DNA of 10,357 nt from an uncultured Mesorhizobium sp. GTDB taxonomy: Bacteria; Pseudomonadota; Alphaproteobacteria; Rhizobiales; Rhizobiaceae. Shown piece by piece: positions 1 through 6,689 of the stretch; the first letter of the stretch is position 1, and every line of letters starts with the position of its first letter. Position numbers and translations under genes: made by a program. The notes under the pieces were generated by a model. The model ran no database searches. It saw only the letters and a list, made by a program, of their open reading frames with translations, and was not told the origin of the DNA. The stretch spans positions 1-10,357 of the forward strand of contig CATMOC010000088.1 of assembly GCA_950071955.1 (NCBI GenBank), written 5' to 3'.

Positions 1-509
1 TTGAGAACGATCGTGCAGCCGGTGGCCAGCGCCGGCGCGACCTTCGACGCGACCTGGTTGAGCGGCCAGTTCCACGGCGTGATGAGGCCGCAGACCCCGA
101 TCGGTTCGCGCCGCACGATGCCGACGCCCTCCGGCCGCTCGAATTCGTAGCGGGCAAGCACGCGCACCGCTTCCTCGAAGTGGAAGAGCGCCACCGTTGC
201 CTGCCGCTCGGTGGAGAAGGTGATCGGCGCGCCCATTTCCATCGTCATCAGGCGTGCGAGTTCCGGCAGCCTGGCGCGAAAACCTTCGACGATGCGCCCG
301 AGGATTGCCAGGCGCTCTTCCCGCGACGTTTCGCTCCACGACGCGAAGGCCTGGCGGGCGGCGCGGGCGGCGCGATCGACGTCCGCGGCGGTGCCGAGGC
401 TGACGCGGCCGATCTCTTCCTCAGTCGCGGGATTGACGATTGGCAGGCGGCGCGGCTCGGCGGGCGCCGTCCAGCGGCCATCGATATAGAATTCGGGTAC
501 GTCGTGCAT
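1..509 (-). CDS. Aldehyde dehydrogenase family protein, N-terminal part (runs off left edge)
   Basis: The first 169 codons of an NAD(P)-dependent aldehyde dehydrogenase, which oxidises an aldehyde to a carboxylic acid in the cytoplasm. Visible family features in order: an N-terminal YIDGRW strand, an IVNPATEEEIGRV segment (about residues 24-36), the helix with a METGAP-like motif (here TMEMGAP), then GVCGLITPWNWPLNQVASKVAPALATGCT, shortened here to its key elements: the PWN oxyanion/cofactor motif and the start of the Rossmann fold. The catalytic Glu and Cys lie beyond the edge. The ATG at 509 is preceded by an AGGGAGG ribosome binding site 4 nt upstream, so the start is well supported. It follows the LDH2-type gene on the same strand after 137 nt, so it may be co-transcribed with it or have its own signal. 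The substrate is unknown; family assignment is firm. Confidence 0.93.
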   Translation of the reverse strand, partial: MHDVPEFYIDGRWTAPAEPRRLPIVNPATEEEIGRVSLGTAADVDRAARAARQAFASWSETSREERLAILGRIVEGFRARLPELARLMTMEMGAPITFSTERQATVALFHFEEAVRVLARYEFERPEGVGIVRREPIGVCGLITPWNWPLNQVASKVAPALATGCTIVL

Positions 510-525
510 GCTGCCTCCCTGTGAC

Positions 526-555
526 CGGTTGGAGGAACCGCCACCGGGCAGGTGG
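526..555 (-). promoter_or_regulatory. Two back-to-back short hairpins in the leader of the aldehyde dehydrogenase gene
   Basis: Read on the minus strand, 555-541 is CCACC-TGCCC-GGTGG and 540-526 is CGGTT-CCTCC-AACCG. Each is a perfect 5-bp stem with a 5-nt loop, and they abut with no gap. The second loop, CCTCC, is complementary to the GGGAGG ribosome binding site at 519-514, only 7 nt away. This could be a small leader structure that affects translation of the aldehyde dehydrogenase, or a weak attenuator after the upstream gene (there is no U-tract, so a classical intrinsic terminator is unlikely). Short GC stems arise easily by chance in GC-rich DNA, so confidence is low. Confidence 0.3.
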
Positions 556-646
556 GCCTCCGTTTCGGGCGATCCTATCTGCGGCGCCTGCGGCCGCAAC
601 CGCGTCTTCCCGGCGTTTCGCCAGACGGACGCAAAGGCTCGGGTTT

Positions 647-1705
647 CTAATCGTCCGCAATCCGTCTCGCCGGCGATGCGAATTCGGCCGCCAGTCGTTC
701 CAGATCGTCGGCCAGGATCTTCGGCACGACGACCTTGCCGAGGGACCGCCGTTCCGCCCGTAGCTTTCGCTCTCCGGGGAGCGCTTCTTCTCCGGCCGTC
801 GCGACGATCGAGACCGCCAGTTCGGCGATGCGTTCGGGATAGGCTTTGGACAGGCCGAAATGCGCCGGATCGATGGTCAGGAAGAGCCAGGAACAATCGG
901 ATGGCGCGGATGGATCGCCATACATCGACGTGATTTCGCCGAGCGCCGATCCGCCCGACAGAGCGCAGAGGAAATCCACCATCAGCGCAAGTCCGTAGCC
1001 TTTGGCGCCGGCGGCAGGCAGGAGCACGCCGGCAAGTCCCGCGGCCGCATCGGTCGTCGGCTGGCCGCCCGCATCGAGCGCCCAGTCCGGCGGGATTGCC
1101 TCGCCGCGCTGTGCCGCGAGGCGGATCCTGCCCATGGCAACCGCGCTCATGGCCATGTCGAGGACGATCGGCGCGCTCCCGGCGACGGGGATCGCGATCG
1201 CCAGCGGATTGTTGCCGACGATGGCGCTCGTCCCGCCGGGAGCGGCCAGCATCGGTCGGGTATTGCACATGACGATGCCGATCATCCCGGCCTCGGCCGC
1301 GGCGCGCGCGTGGCGCCCTGCCACGCCGAAATGTGTGGCGGTTCGGACCGCGACCGCTGCCAGCCCATGCGTCCGGGCGGTCTCGACCGCGCGGTCCATC
1401 GCCCCCTTCGCGACGGCATGGCCGAGCGCGAGGCCGGCATCGTAGACCCTCACGGCCGCGCTCGAATGGACCAGCCTGAGCGCGCCCTTGCCGTCGATCG
1501 TGCCGGCCCGCAGCCGGCGCAGATAGGTCGGAGCCTGCAGCATCCCGTGCGAGCCGACGCCTTGCAGGTCGGCTTCGACCAGTCCGTCGGCGACGAGCAG
1601 GGCGGAAGCTTCGTCCACTCCGGCTGCCGCGAAGAGGTCAGCGAGAAACGCTCTTGCCCGGCCGGCATCGACCGTGATCCTGTCGTGACCGTCTGCTGCC
1701 GCCAT
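647..1705 (-). CDS. Malate/L-lactate dehydrogenase (LDH2) family oxidoreductase
   Basis: A 352-residue NAD(P)H-dependent oxidoreductase of the Ldh_2 family (relatives: AllD ureidoglycolate dehydrogenase, YiaK, ComC sulfolactate dehydrogenase, DpkA imine reductase), which interconverts 2-hydroxy and 2-oxo acids or reduces cyclic imines. Family motifs: SHG at 52-54 with the expected catalytic His53, THFGVAG at 124-130, GNNPLAIAIP at 164-173, LDMAMSAVAMGRI at 182-194, GAKGYGLALMVD at 233-244 and a late PGE at 310-312. Length is normal. The frame is open to 1885, but ATG 1705 has a GGAGG site 6 nt upstream and fits the family N-terminus. Odd points: the Arg commonly seen four residues after the motif His is Gln57 here. 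It is transcribed away from the fumarase-like genes and toward the aldehyde dehydrogenase. Exact substrate unknown. Confidence 0.92.
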   Translation of the reverse strand: MAAADGHDRITVDAGRARAFLADLFAAAGVDEASALLVADGLVEADLQGVGSHGMLQAPTYLRRLRAGTIDGKGALRLVHSSAAVRVYDAGLALGHAVAKGAMDRAVETARTHGLAAVAVRTATHFGVAGRHARAAAEAGMIGIVMCNTRPMLAAPGGTSAIVGNNPLAIAIPVAGSAPIVLDMAMSAVAMGRIRLAAQRGEAIPPDWALDAGGQPTTDAAAGLAGVLLPAAGAKGYGLALMVDFLCALSGGSALGEITSMYGDPSAPSDCSWLFLTIDPAHFGLSKAYPERIAELAVSIVATAGEEALPGERKLRAERRSLGKVVVPKILADDLERLAAEFASPARRIADD

Positions 1706-1785
1706 GATGTTCCTCCGTTGCGTGCAAGCCGTGTCGCAAAGCGCGGGAGCAGTCAAACCGGGCGGTCGCTCCACCTTCCGCCATT

Positions 1786-1804
1786 CCGGCATGCGAAATG
1801 CCGG
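1786..1804. promoter_or_regulatory. Perfect inverted repeat in divergent intergenic region (candidate operator)
   Basis: CCGGCAT, a 5-nt spacer GCGAA, then ATGCCGG: a perfect 7-bp dyad. Its centre (1795) is the exact midpoint of the 179-nt region between the divergent LDH2 and fumarase-like starts, where a shared operator would be expected. A minus-strand TTGACT at 1756-1751 could be a -35 box for the LDH2-type gene, but no convincing -10 follows at the right distance. No regulator gene is present in the window to name the binding protein, so the role is inferred from symmetry and position only. Confidence 0.4.
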
Positions 1805-1828
1805 TGCTCCCCGTTTGCGCCCGCAGTC

Positions 1829-1845
1829 CGCAGGCAGTACCTGCG
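1829..1845. promoter_or_regulatory. Second inverted repeat in the same region (candidate operator)
   Basis: CGCAGG, a 5-nt spacer CAGTA, then CCTGCG: a perfect 6-bp dyad with the same spacer length as the repeat at 1786-1804. The two centres are 42 bp apart, about four helical turns, so both would face the same side of the DNA. The half-site sequences differ, which argues against one protein binding both. It sits 40 nt before the TTG start of the alpha subunit and could alternatively form a leader hairpin. Confidence 0.3.
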
Positions 1846-1871
1846 TTTGGCTCCGGCAACGGCCGGATTCC

Positions 1872-1887
1872 GGGAGGTTACGCATTG
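1872..1887 (+). promoter_or_regulatory. Ribosome binding site fixing a TTG start for the alpha subunit
   Basis: GGGAGG at 1872-1877 lies 7 nt before TTG at 1885-1887. The frame is open further upstream with an ATG at 1798, but that ATG lies inside the divergent control region next to the inverted repeat and would add 29 residues with no family similarity. The Shine-Dalgarno site therefore decides the start. Confidence 0.7.
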
Positions 1888-2754
1888 CCGATTACCTACG
1901 ACGTCGTCAGGCAGGTCGCGCGCGATCTCTATGGCTGGTCGCTCAAGAAGGTGCCCGACGACACGCTAGAGGCGCTGGCCGAAGCGCGCCGGCGCGAGAC
2001 GAACCCGACATCGCAACGGACACTCGACTTCATGCAGGCGGCTGCACGCGCGGCCGAACGCGAGGATCGCCATGCCTGCTCGGATGCCGGGTTCCCGACC
2101 TATTTCGTCAAGATCGGGACGCGGCTGACGCTCGACGGCGACATCCGCCGCGCCTTCGTCGACGGCTTCGCCGATCTCGTCGAAACCATCCAGCCGCCGA
2201 TCCTGAAGTTCATCACGCATCCGCTGACGCTGGAGCGCAGCTACACCGGCAAGGACATGCCGATCGTCTCCTTCGACGTGGCCGACGGCGCCGACTACAT
2301 GGACATCACCTGCTCGCCCAAGGCGCTGGGTTCCGGGCGCTGGGCCGACCTGAAGGTCTTCAGCTATCCGAAGCTCGCCGACATCGAAGGCTATGTGATG
2401 GAATGCGTGATGGAGGCGGGGTCGCAGCATTGCCCGCCGGTGGTGATCGGAGTCGGCATCGGCGGCTCCTTCGACAACGCGGCCAAGCTCGCCAAGATGT
2501 CCACGCTCCGCAGGATCGGCACCAGGCACGACGATCCCATGGTCGCCGACATGGAGGAACGGCTGCTCGCCGCCGTCAACAAGACCGGATTCGGACCGAT
2601 GGGTACGGGCGGGGACACGACCGCGCTCGCGGTCCATGTGGACTATTCTCACGGACACGGCTTCGTGCCGGTCGCCGTCTGCTTCAACTGCTGGATCAAC
2701 CGCCGTACGGCTGCCCGCATCCACGACGACGGAAAGGGGGGGCGCCTTGAGTGA
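1885..2754 (+). CDS. Fumarate hydratase / L(+)-tartrate dehydratase-type Fe-S hydro-lyase, alpha subunit
   Basis: A 289-residue alpha (N-terminal-domain) subunit of the class I fumarase/TtdA family, which with its beta partner removes or adds water on hydroxy-dicarboxylates using a [4Fe-4S] cluster. The three expected cluster cysteines are visible: Cys65 in ACSDAG, Cys183 in QHCPPVVIGVGIGG, and Cys269 in FNCWINRR. The GFGPMGTGGDTTALAVHVD stretch (235-253) is also typical and includes the conserved His251. Odd points: the usual CQDTG motif reads CSDAG, and the usual NTGDN-like motif reads YTGKD (120-124), both near the substrate site. The TTG start has a strong GGGAGG site. The last 8 nt overlap the beta gene, implying translational coupling. 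Whether the substrate is fumarate, tartrate, mesaconate/citramalate or something else cannot be told. Confidence 0.9.
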   Translation: MPITYDVVRQVARDLYGWSLKKVPDDTLEALAEARRRETNPTSQRTLDFMQAAARAAEREDRHACSDAGFPTYFVKIGTRLTLDGDIRRAFVDGFADLVETIQPPILKFITHPLTLERSYTGKDMPIVSFDVADGADYMDITCSPKALGSGRWADLKVFSYPKLADIEGYVMECVMEAGSQHCPPVVIGVGIGGSFDNAAKLAKMSTLRRIGTRHDDPMVADMEERLLAAVNKTGFGPMGTGGDTTALAVHVDYSHGHGFVPVAVCFNCWINRRTAARIHDDGKGGRLE

Positions 2755-3412
2755 CGGCTCTCCGCCCGCCTTGCCGCGCCTGACACTGCCGCTCTCGCGC
2801 GATGAGGCGCGCGCGCTCAGGCTCGGCGATACCGTGATCCTCGACGGCGAGGTGACCATCACGGCCGGGTTCCCGACGCACCAGCGCATGGCCGAGGCAC
2901 TCGACCGTGGCCAACCGCTGCCGTTCCCGAAGGCCGGAAGCGCCTTTTTCCACATGGGCAGTTCCTGCCGCGCGGAGGGCGATCGCTGGGTGACGAACTA
3001 CGTCAACCCGACGACATCGACCCGCTTCGACGACTATATGCCCGGCATCATCCGCCGGCTGGGCCTGACAGCGACCGGCGGCAAGGGCGGCATGGGCCGG
3101 GCCTGCGTGGAGGCCCTGCGCGAAGTCGGTGGCGTCTACTTCTCCATGCCCGGGGGCGCCTCGCCGCTGCTCAGCATCGGGGCGGTGGAGAGGCTGGAGA
3201 CCGCCTGGGACGACCTGATCGAACAGTTCCGGCTGTCGCGGTTCCGGCTCGACGGGTTCGGACCGGTCACCGTGGCGATCGATGCGCATGGCAACAGCAT
3301 GTACGATACGCTGCAAGAACAGGCCTCCGCGCGCACGCCGCGCATCCTGGAGGAACTCGAGCAGGCGCGCCGGGATTCCGCCGCGCGACGCGCAACACCG
3401 CCGAGCACCTGA
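2747..3412 (+). CDS. Fumarate hydratase / L(+)-tartrate dehydratase-type hydro-lyase, beta subunit
   Basis: A 221-residue beta (C-terminal-domain, TtdB-like) subunit. Family features: GDTVILDGEVTITA (28-40), the AGSAFFHMGSS segment (63-73) matching the KAIFHAGP region of E. coli TtdB, PTTSTRFDDY (88-97), GGKGGMG (111-117) and VAIDAHGN (176-183). Residues Thr89, Arg93 and Lys113 keep the spacing of the active-site Thr/Arg/Lys of studied class I fumarases. The family's R-D-x-x-H motif is replaced by GFPTH (41-45), losing an Arg that binds a substrate carboxylate in those enzymes. The start is TTG at 2747, overlapping the alpha stop by 8 nt, with a G-run at 2736-2742 as probable ribosome binding site; the ATG at 2636 would overlap alpha by 119 nt and was rejected. 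The C-terminal 30 residues are charged and poorly conserved. Confidence 0.87.
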   Translation: MSDGSPPALPRLTLPLSRDEARALRLGDTVILDGEVTITAGFPTHQRMAEALDRGQPLPFPKAGSAFFHMGSSCRAEGDRWVTNYVNPTTSTRFDDYMPGIIRRLGLTATGGKGGMGRACVEALREVGGVYFSMPGGASPLLSIGAVERLETAWDDLIEQFRLSRFRLDGFGPVTVAIDAHGNSMYDTLQEQASARTPRILEELEQARRDSAARRATPPST

Positions 3413-3456
3413 CGCTCGCGCGAGACAACCATCCGCAATTCGAAAAGGGAAAGCCC

Positions 3457-3927
3457 GTGCGACGCTATTTCGAGGATTTTTCGCTCGGCGAGGCCTGGAC
3501 GAGCAAGTCCGTGGTGATGTCCGAGGAGGACATCATCCGCTATGCCCGCGAATACGACCCGCAGCCGATCCACACCGATCCGGAGAAGGCGGCGCAGGGG
3601 CGGTTCGGCTCGGTGATCGCCAGCGGCTGGCAGATCGCGGCGCTCTCCATGCGGCTTTTCGTCGAGTCCGGCGGCTATGGCGAGACGCCCATGGTCGGCC
3701 TCGGAATCGATGAATTGCGGTGGCGGCGGCCGGTGAAGCCGGGAGACATCTTGCGCGTCAAGCGAGAGGTCGTCGCGACGGAGCGGCACAAGACGCGGCC
3801 GGAATTCGGCATCATCAGGACACAGGTCACCGTGATGAACCAGAAGGACGAGACGGTGATGTCGCTTGTCTCGCTCGGCCAGGTGCCCAGCCGGCCGGCG
3901 GAGGCCGAGGCGGGAAAGCCTTCGTAG
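3457..3927 (+). CDS. MaoC family dehydratase (hot-dog fold enoyl-CoA hydratase type)
   Basis: A 156-residue single hot-dog domain of the MaoC/(R)-specific hydratase family, which reversibly hydrates enoyl-CoA thioesters. The catalytic dyad motif is clear: YDPQPIHTD with Asp34 and His39 five residues apart, followed by AAQGRFGSVIASGWQ (46-59), where the conserved Gly/Ser region contacts the thioester. RRPVKPGD (90-97) is the usual central strand motif. The start is GTG at 3457 with an AAAAGGGAAAG purine tract upstream. It lies 44 nt after the beta subunit gene on the same strand, so probably the third gene of that operon. MaoC relatives that act on dicarboxyl-CoA esters (mesaconyl-CoA or itaconyl-CoA hydratases) make this neighbourhood suggestive, but the substrate is not deducible. 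Its stop is 3 nt from the convergent SDR stop. Confidence 0.9.
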   Translation: MRRYFEDFSLGEAWTSKSVVMSEEDIIRYAREYDPQPIHTDPEKAAQGRFGSVIASGWQIAALSMRLFVESGGYGETPMVGLGIDELRWRRPVKPGDILRVKREVVATERHKTRPEFGIIRTQVTVMNQKDETVMSLVSLGQVPSRPAEAEAGKPS

Positions 3928-3930
3928 CGC

Positions 3931-4689
3931 CTACAGGTGCCGGCCCTCGTCCACCGGGACGATGATGCCAGTGGAACTGGTAAGCAGCGTGATGCAGGCG
4001 ATGACGGCCTGCGCCACGTCGTCGGGGCTGGTGATCTTGCCGAGCGGCATCTTCGCCGCCATCGCCTCCAGCTGTTGACGCGTCCGGCCGGCCACGAAAT
4101 CGGTATCGACCCCGGCCGGGGAGACCGAGAAGACGCGGATCTTGGGCGCCAGCACCTTGGCGAGGCCGACGGTGAGCGTGTCGAGACCGCCCTTGGCCGC
4201 GCAATAGGCGAGGCTTGAGCCCATCCCCGTGCGCGCCGCAATCGAAGAGACGTTGACGACGGCCGCGTTCGTGCCGCGTTCGAGCAGCGGCCGGAAAGCG
4301 CGGACGACCGCGAACGGTCCGCGCAGGTTCACGCGCAGCACCCGGTCGAAAATGTCGTCCGTCAGCCCGTCGAGATCGTTGGCCGGCACCGGCTCTGTGG
4401 CGCCGCCATTGTTGACCAGCACGTCGAGCCGCCCGAAGCGCTCCTCGACGGCGCGGGCGGCGTCCGCCACGCAGGCCGTGTCGTCGATGGCGATGCGGAG
4501 CGCCGCATGTCCCTCGCCGGGAAGCGACCGCACCACCTCCTCGGCAGCCTCGCGGCGGCTGTTGTAGCCGACGACCACGGACGCTCCGAGCCCCGCTAGC
4601 CGGATGGCGGTGGCGCGGCCGATGCCGCTGCTTGCACCGGTGACGACCGCCACGCGGCCCTTCAGTCCGGTGTTCCCGGTCTCGCTCAT
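3931..4689 (-). CDS. SDR family NAD(P)-dependent oxidoreductase
   Basis: A 252-residue classical short-chain dehydrogenase/reductase, a cytoplasmic enzyme that oxidises or reduces a hydroxyl/keto group, often on acyl-CoA or acyl-ACP esters. Visible: cofactor loop TGASSGIG (17-24), NNGG at 93-96 where NNAG is usual, Asn121 in RVNLRGPF, Ser149, Tyr162 and Lys166 of the catalytic tetrad with normal 13-residue Ser-Tyr spacing, and SPAGVDTDF (190-198) in place of the usual PG motif. The YNSRR segment (42-46) after the second strand suggests NADP preference. The start is ATG at 4689, which overlaps the ligase stop as ATGA, with GGGAGA upstream. It is the last gene of the leftward operon. A 3-oxoacyl reductase or 3-hydroxyacyl-CoA dehydrogenase role would fit the ligase and hydratase neighbours. 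Confidence 0.93.
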   Translation of the reverse strand: MSETGNTGLKGRVAVVTGASSGIGRATAIRLAGLGASVVVGYNSRREAAEEVVRSLPGEGHAALRIAIDDTACVADAARAVEERFGRLDVLVNNGGATEPVPANDLDGLTDDIFDRVLRVNLRGPFAVVRAFRPLLERGTNAAVVNVSSIAARTGMGSSLAYCAAKGGLDTLTVGLAKVLAPKIRVFSVSPAGVDTDFVAGRTRQQLEAMAAKMPLGKITSPDDVAQAVIACITLLTSSTGIIVPVDEGRHL

Positions 4690-6218
4690 GTGGATGTCTC
4701 CCAATAAGGCTTCTTCAGGTCCTGCTTGAGGATCTTGCCGGCATTGTTGCGCGGGAGGTCGGGGCGAAGTTCGACGGCCGCGAGGCGCTGCGTGCGCCCG
4801 ACATGGCCGTTCACCCAGGCCAGCAGAGCGTCCGCCTCAAGCCTGCGGCCGTCCCGCGCGACGACGAGCCCGAGCGGGGTCTCGCCCCATTTCTCGCTTG
4901 GGACGGCGATCACCGCGGCCTCGGCGACATCGGGGTGGGCCAGCAGCTTCTCCTCGAGGTCGGAGGCGTAGATGTTGAAGCCGCCCGAAATGATCATGTC
5001 CTTCTTGCGGTCGAGCAGGACGAGGAATCCGTCCTCGTCGAACATGCCGATGTCTCCGGTGCGGTGGTAGAGCGTGCCGTCGCGGTCGCGCCACCGGAAG
5101 GCTGCGTTCGCTTCCTCGTTGCGGAAATAGCCGGACATCATGGTGGCCGAGCGGCCGATGATCTCCCCGCGCTCGCCGCGCGGCACGTCGTTTCCCTCGT
5201 CATCGATCACGCGGATTTCGTTCCCGGCCGCCGGCCGGCCGACGGTGTGTGCCTTCTGCGGGAAGGCGGCGAGGTCGAGGATGCACGTGCAGCCGCCTTC
5301 CGTCAGTCCGTACACCTCGACGAACCGCCCCGGCCAGCGGGCGAGGATCTCGCGCTTGTCTGCGGCCGGAAGCGGCGCGCCCGTGCACTGCTTGACCTTG
5401 AAGGACAAGAGGTCGCGCCGGGCGAAGCTCTCGGCGGCCAGGATGCGCCGGTACTGGACCGGAACCAGCATGGTATGGGTGACGCGCTCGCGCTCGGCGA
5501 TGTCGAGATAGGCCTCGACCTCGAATTTCGGCATGAGCACGACGCGCCCGCCATGGAACAGCGCCGCCAGCATCGGCATAAGCGTGGTGTTGGAATAGAG
5601 CGGCGTGGCAAGCAACATCGTGCTCGACCCGTCGATACCGAACAGCGATCGCGCGGCCTGGCGAAACCGCATCGAATGGGAATGGACGATGCCCTTGGCG
5701 CGCCCGGTCGTACCGGAGCTGTAGATGATGTTGAACGGGGCTTCGGGTGCCGGGACGACCGCCGCGGCGAGCGGCTGGCCGCCTTGCAGGAACGCGGTGG
5801 GGAGTCCGTTCCGGTTCGCACCATTGAGAACGATCGCACGTCCGGGATGGTCCGGCTTCAGGAGCGACTGGTAGCCGTCCTGGACGAAGACGAGACCGGG
5901 TTCGCAGTCGGCGAGCATCCCCGCGAGCGCCTCGGGATGCGCTGACACCGGCAGCGGCACTGCGCAGCCGCCGGCCGCCACGATGCCGAGATAAGAGACG
6001 GCAAGCCCGACGCTCGCGGTGCCGAGCAGCGCGATCCTGCCGACCTCCGGTCCGGATGCGGCGACAATGGCGCCGGCAACGCCGAGCACGTCGTCACGCA
6101 GTTGAGACCAGGTCAGCGTCTCCGAACCGCAGACCAGCGCGACGTCTCGCGGTCGCTCGGTCCCGTGCCGCAGGATCCGTGCAACCAGTTCGCCCTCTTC
6201 CGTCGAGGCTTCAGTCAC
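4686..6218 (-). CDS. AMP-forming acyl-CoA synthetase / class I adenylate-forming ligase
   Basis: A complete 510-residue ANL-superfamily ligase that activates a carboxylic acid with ATP to an acyl-adenylate and then to a CoA thioester. Core motifs in order: phosphate loop YSSGTTGRAKG (166-176), YGLTEGG (303-309), YHRTGD (384-389), DRKKDMIISGGFNIY (403-417) forming the hinge and A8 loop, and PRNNAGKIL (489-497) with the catalytic Lys495. All catalytic residues are present. It is a short form without long-chain-specific extensions, so a short or medium chain, dicarboxylic or aromatic acid is plausible. The start is GTG at 6218 with GAGGGAG upstream, 12 nt after the stop of the preceding MaoC/NodN gene; the stop overlaps the SDR start. 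In context it most likely activates the imported acid or a breakdown product. Confidence 0.93.
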   Translation of the reverse strand: MTEASTEEGELVARILRHGTERPRDVALVCGSETLTWSQLRDDVLGVAGAIVAASGPEVGRIALLGTASVGLAVSYLGIVAAGGCAVPLPVSAHPEALAGMLADCEPGLVFVQDGYQSLLKPDHPGRAIVLNGANRNGLPTAFLQGGQPLAAAVVPAPEAPFNIIYSSGTTGRAKGIVHSHSMRFRQAARSLFGIDGSSTMLLATPLYSNTTLMPMLAALFHGGRVVLMPKFEVEAYLDIAERERVTHTMLVPVQYRRILAAESFARRDLLSFKVKQCTGAPLPAADKREILARWPGRFVEVYGLTEGGCTCILDLAAFPQKAHTVGRPAAGNEIRVIDDEGNDVPRGERGEIIGRSATMMSGYFRNEEANAAFRWRDRDGTLYHRTGDIGMFDEDGFLVLLDRKKDMIISGGFNIYASDLEEKLLAHPDVAEAAVIAVPSEKWGETPLGLVVARDGRRLEADALLAWVNGHVGRTQRLAAVELRPDLPRNNAGKILKQDLKKPYWETST

Positions 6219-6230
6219 CGGGACACTCCC

Positions 6231-6689
6231 TCAGGGGTTCTCGATCAGCATGATGTGCCGCGCCACGATCGCCGGCTTGTCCGCGCCTTCCATCTCCATC
6301 GACGCTTCGCTGGTGAGCCGCGTCCCGCGCGCGTGGGGGGCGGCCTCGACGATGGTGAGGGAAAGGCGCACACGGCTGCCGACCGGGATCGGCAGGACGA
6401 AGCGAAGCCTGTCGTAGCCGTAGTTCAGGCCGCGGCCGCGCTTTTCCACCTTGTAGATGTCGCGCTGCATGCGCGGCATCAGGGATACGACATAGAGCCC
6501 GTGGGCGATGGTCTTCCCGCCCGGCATTTCGCGCGCAGCGCGCTCCACGTCGACGTGAATCCAGTGGTCGTCGCCGGTCAGGCGGGCGAAATCGTCGATC
6601 GCAACCTGCGTGATCTCGACCCATCCGGAGTGGCCGATTGCCTGTCCGGCATGGGCCGCGAGATCGGAGGCATGTTCTACGGTCAGCAT
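6231..6689 (-). CDS. MaoC/NodN-like hydratase
   Basis: A 152-residue hot-dog protein of the MaoC family, NodN-like branch. The active-site motif is TGDDHWIHVD, with Asp40 and His45 spaced as in (R)-specific enoyl-CoA hydratases, followed by PGGKTIAHGLY (56-66). NYGYDRLRFVLPIPVGSRVR (89-108) is the characteristic central strand region of NodN-like proteins. It belongs to a different branch from the MaoC protein at 3457-3927, sharing only the motif pattern, so the two are unlikely to be recent duplicates. The ATG at 6689 overlaps the upstream oxidoreductase stop as TGATG and has GGGAGAA upstream, so translation is probably coupled. With the downstream ligase and SDR it forms a plausible activation-hydration-oxidation set. 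Confidence 0.9.
   Translation of the reverse strand: MLTVEHASDLAAHAGQAIGHSGWVEITQVAIDDFARLTGDDHWIHVDVERAAREMPGGKTIAHGLYVVSLMPRMQRDIYKVEKRGRGLNYGYDRLRFVLPIPVGSRVRLSLTIVEAAPHARGTRLTSEASMEMEGADKPAIVARHIMLIENP

Noticed and set aside
1718..1727. TTGC-GT-GCAA dyad near the LDH2 ribosome binding site
   Set aside because: Only 4-bp arms without flanking symmetry; it overlaps the untranslated leader and is too short to support as an operator.
1798..1884. Upstream ATG start giving a longer alpha subunit
   Set aside because: The 29 added residues have no family match, there is no ribosome site at 1798, and the TTG at 1885 has a well-placed GGGAGG.
860..1969. Long plus-strand open frame (369 codons) opposite the LDH2-type gene
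   Set aside because: It is antisense to a clear enzyme gene, is rich in Arg, and shows no family similarity.
3415..3424. 10-bp palindrome CTCGCGCGAG just after the beta subunit stop
   Set aside because: There is no loop or T-run for a terminator, and such GC palindromes are expected often in this composition.
5824..5837. 13-base match TTGAGAACGATCG also found at positions 1-13
   Set aside because: Both copies are coding DNA for a similar Ile-Val-Leu stretch in unrelated enzymes; a coincidence, not a repeat element.
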